Positions 55,939 through 64,000 of a stretch of 64,000 nucleotides of DNA are shown piece after piece (position 1 is the first letter of the stretch; each line of letters starts with the position of its first letter). The notes beneath the pieces were generated by a model that worked only from the letters and a program-made list of their open reading frames with translations, had not been told where the DNA came from and ran no database searches. The stretch is from the NCBI GenBank assembly GCA_016490735.1, contig JAEMWC010000003.1, forward strand, positions 1,947,501-2,011,500, given 5' to 3'. This DNA comes from Pachyseris speciosa (Eukaryota > Cnidaria > Anthozoa > Scleractinia > Pachyseridae). Made by a program: the position numbers and the translations under genes.

Positions 55939-56369
55939 TTAAATAAACAACCAAGCAGTTTCTCTCGTTTACTAGTGATAGGTAAACGTTAGATCAGTCT
56001 CGCTTCAGCTCAAGATTGCTCGATATTTTTTAATACACTCAGTTAGTGGTTCGTTTTCACGACCAAAAGCAATACACTTGAACTTCTGTGAGTTATCATA
56101 GACTCCATGAAATGATTCTTGGCCACTTTGTTGCACGACAAAGGTACTAAAACGAGTAAACAATAGCGGAGTACAACTGCACAACCAACAACAGCCATGT
56201 TGGAATTCAGGACTCGCGTCACGAGGCTGAGAGTGAATGACCCGCTTTGTTCAACGGCTTCACAATTGCGGGCTCACAGAAAAACCGTTAATATTTCTGG
56301 CGGGCACACCGAGTGGCGGGCGGTTGTTCAGACAAGATTTCTTCAGGATTTTTAATTCTTTTGCACTTA
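55939..56369. other. No gene recognised
   Basis: Sequence between two transposons. The open frame at 56237-56425 has no family features. Confidence 0.4.
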
Positions 56370-57190
56370 CAGCGCTTACCAGTCACACGCGCCCTCCAAC
56401 GGCTTTTTCCTTTTTCGAAAACTAAGTTTTGGTGGACGTCAATCAAATGTTTCCATGACAATATAGTCCTCGTTTCGTGTCAGTTTCACGGCCATGTTCC
56501 ATCGTCGTTGTGATCAGGTATAATCGCTCAGTTATTACTACTGACAAAGTCGTTTCCAGTTTAATTCGTTGAGATGGAGGATTATTATGTCGAGACAACA
56601 TGGTCTGCCTTGAATCACATTGCATGCAGAAACACTTTTTGGGAGCAAAACGTTTGTGAAGAAGGCAGGGAAGAAGGCGATTCGATTGTACGTAAACACT
56701 GGAGCCGTAAGCGATCCGCCAAAGAGAAGATCAAAGAAACGAAAAATATCAGGTAGCTGAAAACGTTGGCCTTAGAAAATGAGTCGAGTTGTGTGGAAAT
56801 TGACTTTTTATCAGCTTTTTACGGATGTAGATTATTTCAGGCGCAGAAAGTCATTCGTTATGATAATCCAGAGCTCTAGCTATCTTGACGAGTGCAATTG
56901 AAACCCTCAGCAGAACTTTACGACAAATGGGATTGACAGTAAAAAAGGTACTAAAAGCCGGAAGAGATTAGCAGTCAAATTTGAGTTGTTCATCCTGTAA
57001 TATTAGTAGTGGTTACACACACCTTGGGTTGGGGGTCTTCCAGAGGGTAAATGGCTTGGGTTTGGTTTAGCTCAGGTTTCACTTTACCCTTGGGGATGCG
57101 GTTACACAGTAAAAGACACCCCTCAGGGTAAAATATAATTAGATATGAGCTAACTGACCTTGTGAATTGGCGGGAAAAGTGGAGATCAAC

Positions 57191-57552
57191 ATGGATGACA
57201 CGAATCGAGATCTAGTAAGATTAATTTCAGTGATTCTCCTGCTTATTATTCGACAGTCTTCCATAAACATAACAGTCCAGCAGTTTTTTGCGAGAAGACA
57301 CCGAAGAAGGCGCTTTTGATTACGCTACCTGCAAGGTTTGTCGGCATTGTATTTAAATTTACGAGCTCGTCGCCAATTTGCTCGCCGGCCTAGAAGAGCT
57401 TGGGTATTTCCACGACCACAGAACTGGTTTCAGGAACTTCTAAATAACAATGCACTGGATCATTGGTGGAAAGAAAACTTTAGAGTTTCGCGCGATACCT
57501 TTGAATATATATGCCAGCTCGTTGGACCGGCGCTCCAGCGGCAAAACACATA
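57191..57552 (+). pseudogene. Harbinger nuclease, N-terminal fragment
   Basis: It starts at ATG 57191 (MDDTNRDLVRLISVILLLII, then a stop) and is best seen from 57338: RRPRRAWVFPRPQNWFQELL, HWWKENFRVSRDTFEYICQL and VGPALQRQNT, followed by TAA. This is the classic start of PIF/Harbinger (DDE_Tnp_4) nucleases just before the catalytic domain. The rest is deleted, so it is inactive. Confidence 0.8.
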
Positions 57553-57585
57553 ACACATTAAACACATAAAACACATTAAACATCT

Positions 57586-57780
57586 CTCTTCAGTAAACGA
57601 CCAGCTGCTGCGCTTGTTACGATCGTCGCTTCGGTTCGAGGATTCACTTGGAGTTGGACTAGCGCTGTCCCTGTCTGGTTCAAACTGAAGGTGATTGCTA
57701 GTACCGGGTACAGGGTTCTGGTAAATCGGGTAGGGATTTAACATCGCTGGATAATGCAGTGGAGGCTGATTTTGAGCCAT
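57586..57780 (-). pseudogene. Harbinger-associated Myb/SANT-like protein, N-terminal fragment
   Basis: From ATG 57780: MAQNQPPLHYPAMLNPYPIY, a Ser/Pro-rich stretch (SASPTPSESSNRSDDRNKRS), and SSWSFTEE, the opening of a Myb/SANT-like DNA-binding domain. It then runs into unrelated CACATTAAA repeats at the deletion junction. Harbinger elements commonly encode such a second protein, which helps nuclear import and DNA binding of the nuclease. Confidence 0.7.
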
Positions 57781-58646
57781 GCTAACACCATACAGGGTAT
57801 TACCGGTGTTGTTGATTCCCTGCGGCCTTATTTGATTTCGTGCCGCAAATAAATATCCGTTGTAATAGGGATCTTCATTTTGACTAGCGTTCCTATAAAC
57901 AGATAAACAGAAAGATTATAATTTAATCAACTTCGTAACTGGCAGTCTGAAGGGCAAACTCATGAAAATAAATAAAGAAAGAAATACTCACAGTGATGCA
58001 CGAAACCCTGCCATGTTACCTCGTGCTAGAAGTAGGCGCGAAATTAGCCAAGTGCTTCAGAGGTCACCTCAGAGCGCCTCACGCGATTTCCTGTATTAGC
58101 TGCGTTCTGCTTTATGATTGGCCAAGCCACCTCAGGGAGCAGATAAACCGTACTTTTCAGTTCAGGAACTGTCATGGGAAATTCTTTTGTTCTTTTTTAT
58201 GTGTCCATGGAAATAACCCTAGGGCAGTTTCGGTCTGGGAAAAGCGGTTACACACAAAAAAGTCTTTTCCCGTGGGCAAACGCTATTTACCCATGGGTAA
58301 AAGGGCTAGTATAACCACGACTATTAAAAGGTTATTATTTAGTTCTCATGTTGTGGTTTGTATATACTGTTCGTAAATTTGTAGCCTCAAATCATTGCCC
58401 GTGAGCAAGACGAACGAAAAGGCACAGAGTTCAGACGATTTATGTCTCAGTTTCAACCAGAACAGTTCCTGTTTCTAGACAGTCAAGTAAAGATGAAAGA
58501 GCAACTTGGGTACTCTGCGAGTAGTTCGTTTGATAAAAGAAACCCCGTTGTTGTCATGGATACATTTGATTGACGTCCACCAAAACTTAGTTTTCGAAAA
58601 AGGAATCAAAAAGCCGTTGGAGGGCGCGTGTGACTGGTAACCGCTG

Positions 58647-60149
58647 TAAAATGATGGTTCACCAGCACAAGGGAATGTAGATGTGTGCTCTTTTGAAACA
58701 GGTAAGCTCTGCTTGAAATCAAATCACGCAAATTGTGATCGGCGATGTCAGATTACATGTAGTGCGATGATCATTCATATTTATTCATTCAAGTGCTAAA
58801 TTGTAGAACAAACAGAAACAGCACAGTACAGTCGTAGAATCGGAAGAATCGCAGAATATGTCAATATTCTCTTAACTATTAGAGGAATAATTTTGTAATA
58901 AATAAAATCGTAGAAATGCAACGCACAGTCAGAGAATCGGAGAATTACAGACCTTCTCCTTAAATAAGTACTCTGTGTGCTAGAGGTTTTTTTCCCTCGT
59001 TGGGGACGACGCTTTGATGCTCCTCGCCGCTGGTGAGCGAGAAGACCTCTGGCATCCAGGGTACTCCTTAAGTCGCTTATTTGTACTAACATATGAAACG
59101 ATCGCAGAATCCCAGACTATTTACTACACCAGTTTTAAGTGCTTATAAATCGCAGAATATACCCCAAAATCTGACAGGGAGTCACCGAGTCAGGAATGGA
59201 TACTATTCTCTGATTTAGCACTTATCGCACTGCTCTCGACTATGTGCCTAATAAGTTTAGTAGACTGTCCTTCTCACTTCACCTTAGCAAGATAACCTAA
59301 GACCACCTAAACCTTTTCACGGTATCATCCCCAAGTTTTAAAATGAAATGTCAGGTGATTTAAGTTGTGCTATATAACATTTTTGGAATAAAGAATTCTA
59401 AACTACAGTACAAGTACATGTATGTCCAATGTAATCAGAAATTACTGCCGGAACAGTCCAGATTAAGAAGTGGACAGAAAATGTCTTGCATGCTGCATAT
59501 TATTGCAGTTAAAATTTGCTTCTGTTATAGATTACAGTAGTTAAAGCAATAAAAATGCCTTGACAGTTTTTGTTGCCTTGAGCTACAGTATCAGGGAAAT
59601 GATAAAGTGAAAGTGCTATTTTATAGTTGTTTAACAGGGCAGGTGAAACTCACTCTTCAGATGCATTTCACTTGGCAAAAATTCACATGCATATGAAAGC
59701 GGGCAGAAGGATTGGACATTGGAGATGAAATTGGTGAGTCAGAAAATGTCTGTGATTACTACATGAATACCTGTATTTAACTAACAGTACTTCGTAGTTT
59801 TACCAAGTGGTCATCTTGGAATCTCTGCTTCTAACCCATACCCTAATGTTATGCTTTGGTTTAAAGTTATATACATATAGTGTGACAACAATATTTGTCT
59901 TACAAATATCAAAAATGTAAAAAATAATATGCAATGAAATAAATGAGTGAATTCATGAAAAAATATCACATTTGCTCTGTTTAGTTTAGGCTTTACCGTG
60001 TGTTTACTGAAAGTGGGGTTCACCCTGAGAATAAATATATCTGCCTACAATGTATAAGAGGACAGAGCTGAAAAACAACATTATGTGCTACCCATATAAT
60101 GTAATTTTATATCGAGCCATTTTCATTGCCTAATGTACTACGTGTATCA
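58647..60149. other. No convincing gene
   Basis: 58800-58950 has repeated TCGTAGAAT / AATCGGAGAAT words. 58970-59090 contains an inverted AGAGGTYTTTTTCCCTCG / GAGCGAGAAGACCTCT pair that looks like an interspersed repeat. The remainder to 60149 is AT-rich and unassigned. Confidence 0.4.
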
Positions 60150-60198
60150 GTTACAAGGATTGGGTTGGAGCAGGGAATGGCATATCACCAAGGAGTAT

Positions 60199-60221
60199 CC
60201 AATCAGATCCAAGTGGGCGGG
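60199..60221 (+). promoter_or_regulatory. CCAAT box and GC box upstream of the retrotransposon ORFs
   Basis: CCAAT at 60199-60203 and GGGCGGG at 60215-60221 lie about 180-200 bp before the first ORF, in a GC-richer stretch. They are plausible parts of the element's own promoter. No TATA box is evident and no start site can be placed. Confidence 0.35.
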
Positions 60222-60397
60222 CTCACTGTTACTATTTAGTCTGCCTGCACTATTATTTTCGGCCTCCTTACCATTCAGCGCCAACGCCATCTCCCAACTT
60301 TAACTTTCAAGTTTTAAGGCAAGTGTACCCAATATTTTCTTTTGTTAAGCCTGGGTTTTAGGTATAAGGTTTTCTATTTTTTATGTTACTTTACGCT

Positions 60398-60981
60398 ATG
60401 GACAACAAGAGAGTCTTGATCCTGGGCCACTCTTTTATCCGCCGCCTTCACGAGCTTATAACAAGTTCCATGATAACGAGTATACGTCTAAGTTAGGCAT
60501 TGCAACACCTGCCTTTATCTGCAAATGGCACGGTGTTGGCGGTCGAACGATTGCCAAAGTTTTAAAATATGACTTAAGCGTTGTTAAGGATTTTGGCCCA
60601 GATATAATTATTTTACAGCTAGGGACAAATGACTTGGTATGTTCTTCCCCTATTACAGTGGGTTCCTCCCTAGAGCATCTGGTCACTTTATTGCACGACG
60701 TCTACAAGGTAGACCTGATTTGTGTTTGCCAAACCCTCCGTCGTTCCTCTTCAGAGGTTTTATTTAACAAGAACGTTGGCTTATTAACTAAATACTTAAA
60801 AACGGTCCTTGAGCCCATCCCATACGCTCTCTTTTGGTCCCACAGGGGGTTTTGGAAAACAAAGACTGAATTTTTGTCTGGAGATGGCGTTCATTTGAAT
60901 GGGAGGGGGCAACATAAATTTTACCGTAGTTTACAAGGGGCCGTGCTCAAATGCTTGCATTTACTGATGATATTTAGCTAG
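60398..60981 (+). pseudogene. SGNH/GDSL-type hydrolase of the retrotransposon, frameshifted
   Basis: It begins MDNKRVLILGHSFIRRLHEL at 60398 (block I, GHSF in place of GDS). A one-base frameshift lies near 60465. It then continues TPAFICKWHGVGGRT (block II Gly), PDIIILQLGTNDLV (block III, GTND) and FLSGDGVHLNGRGQHKF (block V Asp and His), with a stop at 60981. All catalytic blocks are present, so only the frameshift breaks it. Such hydrolases act on ester bonds; their role in retrotransposition is unknown. Confidence 0.85.
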
Positions 60982-61485
60982 TTATTCTTCAATGCTGGTC
61001 GCCAGTTCCGTGATTCATTGTTGTGGCTTTTCATGCTGTGTTGCGTCCGCAGCTGTTTTTCATTTTACATTGAGAGTTTATCACTTGGGCGCTGCCCATA
61101 CTTGGCGGCTGTCTTTGTATTTTACTGTTATCTTTCTGGGTTGCAAGCTGCTTATCTTTATCTTAATGGCAGTGTTGTTATTTTTGCAACACAAGATATC
61201 AGGACGTTTCCATTTCTAAAGTGTACAACCCATTTCGGCCGCTTTTGGCGTGCCCAATTGCACTTGGTTACTGTCCTTGCTCTGTTTTTGTGTTTAATCC
61301 AGAACTTGGCTTTGACTTGTTTGCAAGTATTTGTTTTTACTTCTGGACCTGTATGTCCTTACATCGCGTCCAACATTGGCATTTTAGTTCGGCCCTCTCG
61401 TTTCTTATGGGGACTTCCACGAACTCCCCTTTGTTTTCTCATGCATTCTTATTTACCTTAAGTACATTTTCTGACATTCCAAGCT
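60982..61485 (+). other. Leader between hydrolase and gag
   Basis: Three overlapping hydrophobic, T-rich frames (60992-61511) have no family features and probably reflect composition. It could contain the gag translation leader. Confidence 0.4.
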
Positions 61486-62574
61486 ATGTCTTCTCGCAAG
61501 CGCCCGTCTAGCAGCGCCTCCCGCGGTCGCCCCAAACGTGCTCGATCGATGCCTTCAGCTTCAACAGCAACAGTTGTTTCTCCTGAGACCGCCACACAGA
61601 CGGGTACCAACATCGATATGGAGGCTTTAACAGCCACAATCACAGCCGGTGTCACCAACGCAGTGCAAGCCGCCATGAAAACGCCACCTCTGCCCGAAGG
61701 CGAGCAACTTGCCAGTGAAAGTGTGCGTTCCATTATGGCTCCTATGTCTGTTGAGGAGGCGGTGTCCGATCAGTTGGCGCTTATCACATCCCCTTCGGCA
61801 GGTACGAAGGAGCCCAGCTCTTCTGGGGCTTCTTCTAACTCAGATAATTCAGAACAACTAGTCTTTTCCAGCCTTGCCCTAGAGCTGGGAGGAGGTGTTT
61901 CAAATAAAATCAAGGCCAAAGTTTGGGCAAATGAGTACGTAGATTTCGGTCTCCTCGTTTCAGTAACCCCGAGTCCTGACCGATACTCCATATCAATCAA
62001 TCCTTCTACTCCCAGCTCGGGGGCACAGCTTACTCTCGAGCCTTGTAAGCTCCCGAAAAAGATCACTAATATTAATCAATGGATATCCGCATTTAATACT
62101 TTCGTTGCAATTTACGTAGTTAGGTTTCCTCACGAGGCACCAAAACTCATGAAATATTGTGAAATTGTAAGAGATGTTGCTGCTAAATTCGGCGATTGGA
62201 TATTTTATGATGAGCAATTTCGCCTTCTACGGCAAACGGCTCCTAATAAATATCTTTGGGATGCCGTGCATTGGGAGCTATGGCTAAAGGCGACCTTTCG
62301 TAGCCGACACACGCCCTCAAACAGTGACAAACAAGGCAATCGACCCCGGTCCAACCAGTCGCCATTTCCTAAAGGAACATGTTGGAATTTCCAAGCGGGC
62401 CGCTTCTGTGGGGGCGGTTGCAAATTCGACCATAAATGCTACAAACGCGGAGCGAAGCACCCCGCAACGCGATGTAATTTCGACGGCCACAAACGCGCTA
62501 GTGCACAATCGCCCTCCCAAAATTCCCCACCTACCTTCACAGCCGATAACGCCCGTAAAGGCCGACCGGCTTGA
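61486..62574 (+). CDS. Gag-like protein of the Ngaro/DIRS-type element
   Basis: 362 codons, no stop. The N-terminus is basic (MSSRKRPSSSASRGRPKRAR). The middle (residues about 195-270) holds INQWISAFNTFVAIY, LMKYCEIVRDVAAKFGDWIF and YDEQFRLLRQ, the conserved gag block of DIRS-order elements. A CCCH-type finger (GTCWNFQAGRFCGGGCKFDH) and a second Cys/His group (KHPATRCNF) follow. The protein should bind element RNA and form particles. It ends in one frame while pol is open in the next from 62324, so the two overlap. The start is the first ATG followed by the basic tract. Confidence 0.85.
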   Translation: MSSRKRPSSSASRGRPKRARSMPSASTATVVSPETATQTGTNIDMEALTATITAGVTNAVQAAMKTPPLPEGEQLASESVRSIMAPMSVEEAVSDQLALITSPSAGTKEPSSSGASSNSDNSEQLVFSSLALELGGGVSNKIKAKVWANEYVDFGLLVSVTPSPDRYSISINPSTPSSGAQLTLEPCKLPKKITNINQWISAFNTFVAIYVVRFPHEAPKLMKYCEIVRDVAAKFGDWIFYDEQFRLLRQTAPNKYLWDAVHWELWLKATFRSRHTPSNSDKQGNRPRSNQSPFPKGTCWNFQAGRFCGGGCKFDHKCYKRGAKHPATRCNFDGHKRASAQSPSQNSPPTFTADNARKGRPA

Positions 62575-64000
62575 GGTACTTTTAACTGGCTACCCTATTC
62601 AGTTAAAAGGTTACTTAATACGCGGCTTTAATTTTGGTTTTCATGTCAACTTCGAAGGCGGCAGGAGCGTTTTTGAACCTCCTAATTTAAAGAGTGCTAT
62701 TGACCGGCCGGACATTGTACGCGATAAACTTGACAAAGAAATTAACGCAGGGCGAATAGCTGGCCCTTTCCATAATCGTCCTTTCCCAGACATGTTCTGC
62801 TCACCTTTAGGCATAGTACCCAAGAAAAATCCTATGGAATTCAGATTAATTCATCATTTGTCCTTTCCTCGAGGTTCCTCTATAAATGACTTTATTCCTA
62901 AAGAATTTTCTTCGGTTACTTATGCTACTATTAACGACGCTATTTCTACCCTAAAGCGCGCTGGGAGGGGCTCCTTCATGGCTAAAACTGATATCAAATC
63001 AGCCTTTCGGATTATTCCAGTTCACTCAGATGATCATCCTTTACTGGGTATGAAATGGAACAATCTTTACTATTATGATCGTTGTCTGCCTATGGGCTGT
63101 TCTTCGTCTTGTGCCATTTTCGAAGCTTTTAGCACCGCGCTCGAATGGATAGCTATACATCGTCTGGGAGCCTCTGGCGTATTGCATATCCTCGACGATT
63201 TTCTATTTATCGCTGACTCTAAAGAAAAGTGTCAGTTAGATCTGACTAACTTCCTAAGTATGTGTCAATATCTTGGCGTCCCCATCGCCGAGGAAAAAAC
63301 CGTCGGTCCCGATACCTCGCTACAGTTTGCTGGTATTACGCTTGACTCTGTTTTTCAAGAGGCTAGGCTTCCAGATGATAAGCTTAAAAAATGTCACACA
63401 CTCTTAACCTCATTTTACTCAGGTCGGAAGGTGACTGACTTAAGGAGCTCCAATCACTGATCGGCCTTCTGAATTTTACTTGCTCGGTTGTCCTTCCAGG
63501 CCGAGCTTTCCTTCGTCGTCTTATTGACCTTACGATTGGTCTCCAGCGCCCACATCACCACATACGTTTAAACAAAGACGCTAAAGCCGATTTACAGGTT
63601 TGGATGCGATTTCTTGTGGGTTTTAATGGTCGCGCTTGCTTTTTAGACGACCTGTGGGTCACATCTGCCACGCTTGAGCTGTTTACCGACGCAGCCGGTT
63701 CGAAAGGCTATGGTGTAGTTTTTGGCAGGAAATGGTTTGATGGTTCATGGCCCAAGTCATGGAGCTCCTTAAATATCACTTTTCCCATCGTCATTGCATT
63801 ACATATTTGGGGGCCCTCCATGGCCAATAAATGCGGTTGCTTCGTGACAGACAATGCAGCGCTAGTTGAAGTCATTAACCGGCAAACTTCAAAACATAAG
63901 CGCATTATGCTACTCGTACGGAACTTAGTCCTTACTTCTCTCAAGCACAACATTCTCTCTCGCGCTCGACATATCGCGGGTATACATAATTCTCGTGCTG
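62560..64000 (+). pseudogene. Pol: reverse transcriptase and RNase H, frameshifted, runs off the edge
   Basis: RT domain in the frame ending at 63460: FCSPLGIVPKKNPMEFRLIH, FMAKTDIKSAFRIIPVH (catalytic Asp), LPMGCSSSCAIFEAFSTAL and VLHILDDFLFIAD, where LDD replaces the usual YxDD as is common in DIRS. A frameshift near 63435 moves the frame to KELQSLIGLLNFTCSVVLPG, then LELFTDAAGSKGYGVVF (RNase H first Asp), FVTDNAALVEVINRQTSKHK (second Asp) and NILSRARHIAGIHNSRA at the window end. Between the Asp residues the motif that normally carries the Glu is shortened to NITFPIVIALHIWGP, so the RNase H active site is damaged. The sequence between gag stop and RT is uninterrupted. Confidence 0.85.

Larger units (their letters stand above)
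57006..58321. mobile_element. PIF/Harbinger deletion derivative nested in the Tc1 element
   Basis: The ends are short inverted repeats (GTAGTGGTTACAC left, GTCGTGGTTATAC read inwards right), and TATTA lies on both sides (57001-57005 and 58322-58326). Inside, the 5' parts of two convergent genes, a nuclease on the plus strand and a Myb/SANT-like protein on the minus strand, meet near 57545-57590. The middle of the parent element is missing. Harbinger usually duplicates 3 bp (TWA), so the 5-bp match is partly chance or an offset. Confidence 0.7.
56820..58560 (+). pseudogene. Tc1-like transposase relic in two pieces
   Basis: The first piece (about 56890-56965) reads AILTSAIETLSRTLRQMGLT and VKKVLKAGRD, a helix-turn-helix linker like those of Tc1/IS630 transposases. 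The second piece (about 58395-58530) reads IAREQDERKGTEFRRFMSQF and QPEQFLFLDSQ, matching the segment before the second catalytic Asp (FLD). The two are collinear once the nested element is removed. Neither a full DDE triad nor an intact frame remains. Confidence 0.65.
56370..58646 (+). mobile_element. Tc1/mariner-type transposon, broken by a nested element
   Basis: TA dinucleotides flank it at 56368-56369 and 58647-58648. The ends are inverted repeats (CAGCGCTTACCAGTCACACG on the left, CAGCGGTTACCAGTCACACG read inwards on the right) and similarity continues for about 100 bp, through CCTCCAACGGC and AACTAAGTTTTGGTGGACG. Inside are two halves of a Tc1-like transposase separated by a Harbinger derivative. 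Without the nested element the length is about 960 bp, so other parts are also lost. Confidence 0.8.
60150..64000 (+). mobile_element. Ngaro/DIRS-type retrotransposon, 5' part
   Basis: The plus-strand gene order is SGNH hydrolase, gag with CCCH finger, RT and RNase H. This is the order in metazoan DIRS-order elements, many of which carry an SGNH hydrolase ORF. The tyrosine recombinase and 3' repeats would lie beyond the window. The left limit near 60150 is approximate and the terminal repeat cannot be compared with its partner. Frameshifts in hydrolase and pol show decay, while gag is open. Confidence 0.85.

Noticed and set aside
61018..61511. Hydrophobic membrane protein between hydrolase and gag
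   Set aside because: Three T-rich frames overlap with similar hydrophobicity, which is expected from composition alone.

Overview
The window reads as nuclear DNA of an anthozoan cnidarian, most likely a stony coral. It is AT-rich, has almost no host coding sequence, and has one intron-containing gene of a secreted PAN/apple plus fibrinogen-like type that is abundant in corals. It is crowded with decayed animal transposons (Ngaro/DIRS-type, CR1-like, L1-like, BEL/Pao, PIF/Harbinger, Tc1/mariner, THAP/DDE). The species assignment rests on family memory, not on a search.

Layout. 0-4.2 kb: hairpin repeats and a MULE-like non-autonomous element (perfect 9-bp target duplication) inserted into a dead P2X7-C-terminal-like gene fragment. 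4.2-16.4 kb (minus strand): the one convincing host gene, three exons encoding 309 aa, with an intron of about 9.7 kb. That intron holds microsatellites, MITEs, a decayed duplicate of the gene's own last exon, and a 2.6-kb THAP/DDE transposon with a 10-bp target duplication. 16.4-19.7 kb: no recognised gene. 19.7-29.0 kb: a 9.3-kb satellite-like array of about 48- and 57-bp units, with higher-order structure and few stop codons on either strand. 29.8-31.3 kb: a TTAA-flanked element. 31.9-33.8 kb: a 208-bp tandem duplication and a BEL/Pao integrase relic. 33.8-37.7 kb (minus): a near full-length but mutated CR1-like LINE with a 2A-like motif, a zinc finger, an endonuclease and a reverse transcriptase. 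38.2-51.5 kb: a complex of large direct repeats with a sub-period of about 794 bp, interrupted by a young, 5'-truncated L1-like LINE (12-bp target duplication) and a LINE 3' end. 53.7-55.9 kb: a second TTAA-flanked element. 56.4-58.6 kb: a Tc1/mariner element broken by a nested Harbinger deletion derivative. 60.15-64.0 kb: the 5' part of a Ngaro/DIRS-type retrotransposon (SGNH hydrolase, gag, RT, RNase H) running off the window edge.

Apart from the PAN gene, essentially every open frame is mobile-element protein or a by-product of repeat structure. The most unusual parts are the 9.3-kb array, the datable nested insertions, and the exon relic inside the PAN gene's intron. I found no multi-gene host system that I could defend.
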